In this document: piece by piece, positions 58,180 to 64,000 of the stretch
Layout of the letters: each line of letters starts with the position of its first letter
How positions within the stretch are numbered: position 1 is the stretch's first letter
Assembly (NCBI GenBank): GCA_032622095.1
Contig: CP136068.1
Span: 125,245,989 to 125,309,988, forward strand
Origin: Siphonodentalium dalli
Lineage: Eukaryota; Mollusca; Scaphopoda; Gadilida; Siphonodentaliidae
Direction: 5' to 3'
DNA: 64,000 nt
Translations under genes and position numbers: made by a program
The notes under the pieces: model-generated
The model's input: the letters and a program-made list of their open reading frames with translations, nothing else
Told to the model about the DNA's origin: nothing
Databases searched by the model: none

Positions 58180-58971
58180 TATATATTTTGAGACTTCCGT
58201 ATATAAATATATATATGTGTGTGTGTGTGTACTTTATAGAATCGAAAACGGCTGGTCATATCGAGCTCAAACTTGCCATCTAAGGGTAAAAATCCACGGG
58301 AATGGTCATCGTTGCGTTTTGGACAAGCTCTGAGCACTCATTCTCCACTCCCAATAATCAAAATTACCGCAAACGGTACTGCGGGAGTTAATCGCGTTGA
58401 TAGTTAAAGAGCGTTCCTATCCGCAGTGTAATTGATAAAGAGCGTATATGCGTAATGTGATTCTTACGTCTGTACACGGGCGTCAGCGTAGGTTACCATA
58501 CATGAGCGTGTTGTGTGATTCTTACGTACTTAGGACTTCCTAGGAACGGGGATCGGGTCAGTTTTTCCGCCCTAGGTGATCTTCACCTTGAAGCGGGTAC
58601 CCACAAATGATATATATGTGTGTGTCCTTTATAGACTCGAACCGATTGAGCTCAAACTTGCTACCTACGGGAAGTGTCATGGGCGGGTTAAATTGTGACC
58701 CCGACATGACCTTGACCTTGAAATGATCAATTCAATGTCAAATCGGGTAAAATTGAACAACAAAAAACTCATTGAAAAAATTAAATTAAACAATTAATTA
58801 AAAAAATTAATTAAAAAATCCAGTAAATTAAAAATGCACAATTAACTCATTGAAAAACAAAAAATAAATTATAAAAAGCCACAATTAACTCATTGAAAAA
58901 CAAAAAATTAAATAAAAAAATTAATTAAAAAAATTAATTAAAAAACGGGCTAACCTGCTACTCTATAATAT
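58180..58971 (+). mobile_element. Helitron-like array, unit 1
   Basis: It starts ATATATTTTGAGACTTCCGT and ends GGGCTAACCTGCTAC (CTAG mutated to CTAC). It contains ATCGAGCTCAAACTTGCC and TGACCTTGACCTTGAAATG. The 3' part has AATTAACTCATTGAAAA repeats. Confidence 0.65.
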
Positions 58972-59883
58972 ATTTTGAGAACTACGTATATATATATATA
59001 TAGACTCCAAAACGGCTGGCTCGATTGAGCTCAAACTTCCCATCTACCGGTAAAAATTCACGGGAATGTTCGTCGATGCATTTTGGAGAAGCTCTGAGCA
59101 CTCATTCTCCACTCCCAATAATCAAAACCACCGTCCTCGGCACTTCGGGTGTTAATGCAGTCACGCTCTTTATATTGACCAAATTTGGCGTTGTTAACCG
59201 AGTAACGCTCTTTATTGCCATCGGCGTTGCTAAACGGTCACCTATGCGTACGAAACTGCGGATGCAAAACGCACCGGACCGGAATGCATTTATCTTGATT
59301 AAAAAGGCAGAATTAACTCATTGGAAAACAACAAATGCGTGCCGTGTGATTCTTATGTCTGTCGTTCCTAGGAACGGGGGAGATTTTCATCGAATCACAA
59401 AACGCACCGGAACCGGAATGCATTTATCTTGATTAAAAAGGCAGAATTAACTCATTGGAAAACAACAAATGCGTGTGATTCTTATGTCTGTCGTTCCTGG
59501 GAACGGGGAAGATTTTCATCGAATCATACCTCTTTTACGGACGGGGGAGAATTTCATCGGGTCAGTTTTTCCGCCCTAGGAACGGGTACGATCATTTCTT
59601 TTGACTAAAAAGGCAGAATTAACTCATTGAAAAACAAAAAAATTAATTAAAACAAAAAATGCGTGTTGTGTGATTCTTATGTCTGTCGTTCATAGGAAGG
59701 GTGTGATTTTCATCGGGTCAGTTTTTCCGCCCGATGTACCGTAAATCATACCTCTTTTAGGGACGGGTACCATCATTTATCTTGATTAAAAAGGCAGAAT
59801 TAACTCATTGAAAAAAAAAAAAAATTAAAAAAGACAGAATTAAAAAAAAAAAATCTGACCAACCACGCGGGCTAACCTGCTAG
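58972..59883 (+). mobile_element. Helitron-like array, unit 2
   Basis: It starts CTATAATATATTTTGAGAAC directly after unit 1 and ends GGGCTAACCTGCTAG followed by T. It contains several units of TGTGATTCTTATGTCTGTCG, TTTTCATCG and GGCAGAATTAACTCATTG. An open frame at 59025-59432 is a by-product of these repeats. Confidence 0.7.
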
Positions 59884-60634
59884 TCTGCTATATATTTTGA
59901 AAGATCTGTGTGTCTGTCTGTGTGTTCGCGATGGACTCGAAAACGACCGAACCGATATCGATGAAACTTGGTATGTGGGGGTACTTTCGGCCGTGGAGTG
60001 GCATGGGTCTGTTAATTTGCCCGTGCGACGTGACCTTGACCTTGAAATCGGGTCATTTCAAGGTCAAACGCCCGAATATCACGGGATTTCGATGAAACTT
60101 GGTATGTGGGATACTTTCGGCCGGGGAGTGGCATTGGCCTATTAATTTGCCCATGCGACGTGACCTTGACCTTGAAGTCGGGTCATTTCAAGGTCAAACG
60201 CCTGAATATCATGGGATTTCGATGAAAATTAGTGTCTAGGGATACTTTCGTATGGGGAGTCTCATAAGCCTATTCATTTGCCCGTGCGACATGACCTTGA
60301 CCTTGAAATCGGGTCAATTCACGGTCAAATCGCTAATTTTGATGGGATTTCCACGAAATTTGATACATAGGGTTACTTTTGTCCACTGAGTGTTTTGGAC
60401 GGGTCAAATCGTTACCCCGACCTGACCTTGACCTTCAAAATTATCAATTCAAGGTCAAATCGGGTAAAACCGGATGGATTTTGACCGGTACTTTTGTCGG
60501 GTACTTTTGTCCGGGCAGTGTTTTGGACGGGTCAAATCGTGACCCCACCTGACCTTCAAAATGGACATTTCAAGGTAAACTCGCGCAATTCGCCGAGGGG
60601 AAACAGCCCGGACGAAGTCGGGTCCACCTGCTAG
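59884..60634 (+). mobile_element. Helitron-like array, unit 3
   Basis: It starts TCTGCTATATATTTTGAAAG followed by TCTGTCTGTG and ends GCCCGGACGAAGTCGGGTCC...CTGCTAG followed by T. About five ~125-bp repeats have TGACCTTGACCTTGAA and TTCAAGGTCAAA. Confidence 0.75.
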
Positions 60635-61012
60635 TCTAATATATATTTTGGGACTTCTGTTTGTTTGTCTGTTTGTCTGTTAGCTATGGCCGGGAAAACT
60701 GCCAGACGGATTTTGACGAAATTTGATACCTACGGTTACTTTTGTCCAGGGAGTGTTTTGGACGGGTCAAATCGTAACCCCGACCAGACCTTGACCTTCA
60801 AAATGGTCAATTCAAGGTCAAATCGGGTAAAACCTGACGGATTTCGACGGGTAATTTTGTCCGGTACTTTTGTCCGGGGAGTGTTTTGGACGGGTCAAAT
60901 CGTGACCTCGACCTGACCTTGACCTTCAAACTGGTCAATTCAAGGTCAAATCGCGCAATTCGCCGAAAAGCAGAGGGGAAACAGCCCGGACGAAGTCGGG
61001 TCCACCAGCTAT
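60635..61012 (+). mobile_element. Helitron-like array, unit 4
   Basis: It starts TCTAATATATATTTTGGGAC followed by TTTGTCTG and ends GCCCGGACGAAGTCGGGTCC...CAGCTAT (CTAG mutated). Two to three AGGTCA-bearing repeats. It lies 183 bp upstream of exon 3. Confidence 0.7.
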
Positions 61013-61195
61013 TATATATATATTGCAGTCATATGAATGCGAGTTATTCACCACTACTGTGTGAACATTCTTGATCTTTCGTGACACTCATTTGAGAGAG
61101 AAATAGCTATAGCTCGAACATGGGGGTGGAACAGTTGTCACCCTGCGGTTGAGTTCAGTTGAGTATAGTTCGATGTGTGCCATTTTTCTCTTCAG

Positions 61196-61428
61196 AATAC
61201 TCATCGGGTTGTGACTACTTCATGGATGGCTCTGACGCAGGCCACACCTGGACGTGGACGTACTCGGACGGCAGTAACGTCGCATGGATGAATTGGTTAT
61301 CCGGAGAGCCCGGCAATTCAAACGAGCATTGCCTCATAATATGGTGTGATCGATCGTGGCAAGTGATCGACACCTACTGCAATAATCTGTCCTTTAAGAG
61401 GAGCTATATCTGTGAAATCGATATCTGA
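61196..61428 (+). CDS. Exon 3 of PAN/apple + C-type lectin gene (CTLD C-terminal half)
   Basis: This exon encodes residues 140-216 and the TGA stop at 61426-61428. The acceptor is TTTTTCTCTTCAG|AA, entered in phase 1. It shows YFMDGSD in place of the usual WIGL region, WTWTYSDGS (the W-x-W...DG strand), VAWMNW, GEPGNSNEHC, W194, C201 and a closing SYICE. C113-C212 and C185-C201 would be the two conserved disulfides. C145 and C190 could add another. The calcium/sugar site is atypical: EPN reads EPG, and the WND motif before C201 reads WQVIDTYC. The product is probably a small secreted protein of about 24 kDa with a PAN-like module and one CTLD. Ligand and role (immunity, shell matrix or adhesion) are unknown. 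Confidence 0.9.
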
Positions 61429-61495
61429 TCCAAACAATTCATATATTTGTAAAATGTGTCATTTGAAAAAAGGGAAGTTATCGAGTCTGAAAATA

Positions 61496-61905
61496 GTGTG
61501 CCTGACATTTGCAGAATGAGGTCCCCAGAGGGTGAATTTAGTGACGCTATCCAGCACGGCGGGCTATAGCGTCATTAAATTCACCCTTTGTGAACCTCAT
61601 TCTGATTAGGCCTCAACTGCTATGGCGGATCTAGGATGAGATTGAAGATCCCTGTTGAAGTTGATGATGTTCACCCATGTGTCACCTCGATTATACATTT
61701 TATCTTCTGTAAAATTATGGAAAAAAGAAACTTCCCAGAAGGAAAAAAGTAACTGAAATGTTAATTATATACTTCCCAGAGGATGATACCTAAGCCGAAT
61801 GAGGTCCCCAGAATGTAAATAAATTTGTGTATGCTTGCCCGTTGCGTGGGATAGCATCACTAAATTAGGCCTTTGGGGAGCTCATTCTACAAATGACAGA
61901 CACAC
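61496..61905. mobile_element. 410-bp TA-flanked MITE after the stop codon
   Basis: The ends GTGTGCCTGACATTTGCAG and its imperfect complement AAATGACAGACACAC are flanked by TA (61494-61495, 61906-61907). The left half is a strong hairpin (GAATGAGGTCCCCAGAGGG to CCTCATTC). The right half carries the mirror GAGCTCATTC. It lies 67 bp after the stop and holds an AATAAA at 61818-61823. Confidence 0.8.
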
Positions 61906-61910
61906 TATTT

Positions 61911-62146
61911 GCAGACTTGGAAGTTGTGACTCTGAGATCGACAAAAATAGTACAGATACTTCAACCTGGGTATATTCGAACCTTCATTCGTGGATGATCT
62001 CCAAAAGTAGACCATCAAGAAATGATTTGAACACACATACCATGCAGATCAAGAACGGACGAGGAACATCGCGGCATGAAGTCTCACTCCACTCAATGCT
62101 GTGTAAATCAAAACCACAAACATGACATCGCGATTGTATGAATATT
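61911..62146. other. No recognisable feature
   Basis: Downstream flank, possibly 3' UTR or intergenic. An open frame here lacks lectin or other motifs. Confidence 0.35.
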
Positions 62147-62205
62147 CATACAAACGCGGACCAGGAGACTATACAGCGAACAGTCTCCTGGTCCGTGTTT
62201 GTATG
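62147..62205. repeat. 59-bp hairpin with 24-bp arms
   Basis: CATACAAACGCGGACCAGGA and the complementary TCCTGGTCCGTGTTTGTATG pair with one mismatch; the loop is ATACAGCGAAC. No T-run follows. Confidence 0.85.
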
Positions 62206-62589
62206 CACAAAAAGTACAAAACATTTTACTTCAGATCTTGATAAAGAATGGTTAATGCTTGATTATGTAAAGCAACACATGCGCCGAATGTGCTCCCACT
62301 ATACAGATAGAGGCTTGGTGTGGCCAATACTGTTTTACTTGCGTTTACACCAGATTGCCTATTACTCACTTAGAAAAACGGCAGTTCACTGGTCTTCTCA
62401 CATCACGTCATTTATCCTATTTAAATGAAATAATTAAAACAAAACCTGGCCTGGAACTGTGGGGGGCTGTCGATAATTTTCGTATACATAATTGGATCAT
62501 TGGATCATATAACATGACGTGTAATCATTTGTTGAATGAATCTTAATAATTCAGGTAAAACGGTCAATACTTGACCAATTTCGAGTAAA
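62206..62589. other. No recognisable feature
   Basis: AT-rich flank without supported coding content. Confidence 0.35.
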
Positions 62590-62850
62590 ATCTACATCAC
62601 CCGCCAATAGTTAACAGCTAGCAAACCGATATGGTCTTTACACATGGAGGACTGTCGTACCATTTTGTATATACAAAACAGTTACATCCTTTAAAATGAC
62701 GTTGTGGGTATTACCTGCCCAGTTGGCAAAATTTCAGGTCAAATTCTCTAATTTCTCTAATCACTCACCAAGGGTTACCTGCTAGCAAACCGATATGGTC
62801 TTTACACATGGACGGCTGTCCTGCCTTTTCGTATACATACTTGCTCCTAT
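62590..62850. repeat. ~175-bp direct repeat
   Basis: GCTAGCAAACCGATATGGTC and TTTACACATGGA(G/C)G occur at about 62616 and 62792. TTTTCGTATACATA at about 62477 and 62825 suggests a third, more diverged unit. Confidence 0.7.
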
Positions 62851-63851
62851 AATTTGGAATTTGCTAGATATTCAAGATTACGTTAAAGTAGTATGATAAA
62901 TTAATAAATGTTCATAAGACAAAGACTAACTCGATGAACTTGCCTTGATGAACGTTGGATGCGTAACTACCACCGGGAAAGGTCGCGTGCGATTTAGCGC
63001 GTAAAACACAAAGACGGTGTCCTGAGATTAACTGGACTCATTTAAACTAAAGATGTACCTGCCTGTTTTACCTGGAGATTGCAATGTTGGTTGTTTCACT
63101 GTCTGCTGGCCATATAGTTTTCCATATAAACGCATTTTGTGGGAGAGCAGAAATTAAGAAGACATGGTAGTCAAACGCTGCATATAAACTTGTGCATGTA
63201 TCACACTGTAAACATAAGTATTGTAGACAAGGAATCCGCGATTAGAATCTAACCGTAGCAAAGGTATAGTTGTCCTGCATATATAATTTTAATAAATTGA
63301 GTGTGATTACATACACTTTTCAGCGATAACTCTTCTATGGAAAACATATCTAATTGCAACAAAATCTTTGGAGGATAGAGTGCGTTTCAAATAATCACAA
63401 TTAAGAAATGAATAATTAAGATTATGTGAAAAATGGATCTGTGTTTTGCGGGTGGGATTGATGGTTCTGATATATGGATAATATATTATGTTATATCAAT
63501 TTAAGTTCTTTCTCACAATCACAAACATTCATACGTCACTTAATTTCAGAAGGATATCAATTCATTGAAACATTGTAAACAGTACATCAAATTTGAGAAC
63601 ATAATTATATAAACACGAATGAAGTCAGTCTGGCACATAAACGAGTTTCCAGACGGATTCGGCAGTGACAAATTTTGTTTGAGTTTGGCGTGGTTATTAA
63701 TTTCATTCATTTCATACATGTTGTTTTTATTAAGTGCAATTTGCCTTTCAATACGGTGTCGCATATCAAGTTCTCGGATGAATGCTTCCATGAAGATCGT
63801 ATCAGGATAGATCTTGCATTTGTATAGGTAATACTTGAGGGTATCACCCCC
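62851..63851. other. No recognisable feature
   Basis: AT-rich sequence. Small opposite-strand frames at 63546-63964 overlap each other and the minisatellite. Confidence 0.4.
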
Positions 63852-63854
63852 TCC

Positions 63855-63940
63855 CCCCTGAATCCTGAATACCAGTTAATTTTGGGGGTGAATCCTGTAT
63901 ACCAGTTAATTTTGGGGGGTGAATCCTGAATACATGTTAA
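63855..63940. repeat. ~38-bp minisatellite, 2-3 copies
   Basis: TGAATCCTG(A/T)ATACCAGTTAATTTTGGGGG is repeated, with the third copy incomplete. Confidence 0.85.
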
Positions 63941-64000
63941 GAAATAATATGCGATAAATGACATACAAATTGACGCCGGTCACGTTATGGGCGTTATGAG

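Larger units (their letters stand above)
41871..61195 (+). other. Intron 2 of the PAN-lectin gene (19,325 bp, phase 1)
   Basis: It starts GTGGGT and ends with a good pyrimidine tract, TTTTTCTCTTCAG. It is filled with repeats and DNA transposons listed separately. Confidence 0.75.

Noticed and set aside
59025-59432. 135-codon frame
   Set aside because: Composed of Helitron repeat units; no protein family pattern.
61835-62125. Extra lectin exon after the stop
   Set aside because: The frame overlaps a MITE and has no CTLD motifs; exon 3 already contains the complete C-terminal half and a stop.
62147-62205. Transcription terminator
   Set aside because: Strong hairpin but no T-run, and intrinsic terminators are not expected in a pol II eukaryotic context; a small foldback repeat is more likely.

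Overview
This looks like an AT-rich nuclear window from a multicellular marine invertebrate, probably a lophotrochozoan such as a mollusc, brachiopod or annelid. The reasons are GT-AG introns of tens of kilobases, a PAN/apple plus C-type lectin gene, Tx1/L1-like and other non-LTR retrotransposons, abundant non-autonomous Helitrons, a tRNA-headed SINE and many hairpin MITEs. The phylum is inferred, not proven. I see no bacterial-style operons, rRNA genes, functional tRNA genes or CRISPR arrays.

One host gene is well supported, on the plus strand and spread over about 50 kb. Exon 1 (11245-11479) encodes a start, a weak hydrophobic leader and a PAN/apple-like cysteine motif. Exon 2 (41688-41870) encodes the first half of a C-type lectin-like domain (CTLD). 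Exon 3 (61196-61428) encodes the second half and the stop. Both introns (30,208 and 19,325 bp) have canonical GT-AG ends and phase 1, and the joined exons (651 nt) make one uninterrupted frame of 216 codons plus stop. The Ca/sugar-binding motifs of the lectin domain are atypical.

Nearly everything else is mobile DNA. Region 0-11 kb (upstream of the gene) holds a hAT end fragment, a TTAA-flanked MITE, TA-type hairpin MITEs and a 4.2 kb Helitron. Intron 1 holds a decayed LINE, nested TIR elements at 14-16.4 kb, an inverted second Helitron copy, a young 5'-truncated Tx1/L1-like insertion with a 10-bp target duplication, two Helitrons of another family in tandem (one carrying a solo LTR and a MITE), more hairpin MITEs, a 3 kb element with near-identical long inverted arms, a tRNA-SINE and a minisatellite. 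Intron 2 holds tandem repeats, two hAT-type elements with perfect 8-bp target duplications (one with a zinc-finger-like transposase remnant), a 4.7 kb long-TIR composite, a possible TRIM-like duplication, and a head-to-tail Helitron array whose units carry many nuclear-receptor-type AGGTCA motifs and which ends 183 bp before the last exon. A 410-bp MITE follows the stop codon.

All repeat matches were made by eye within this window. Element families are assigned from termini, target duplications and motifs, and no database comparison was possible.
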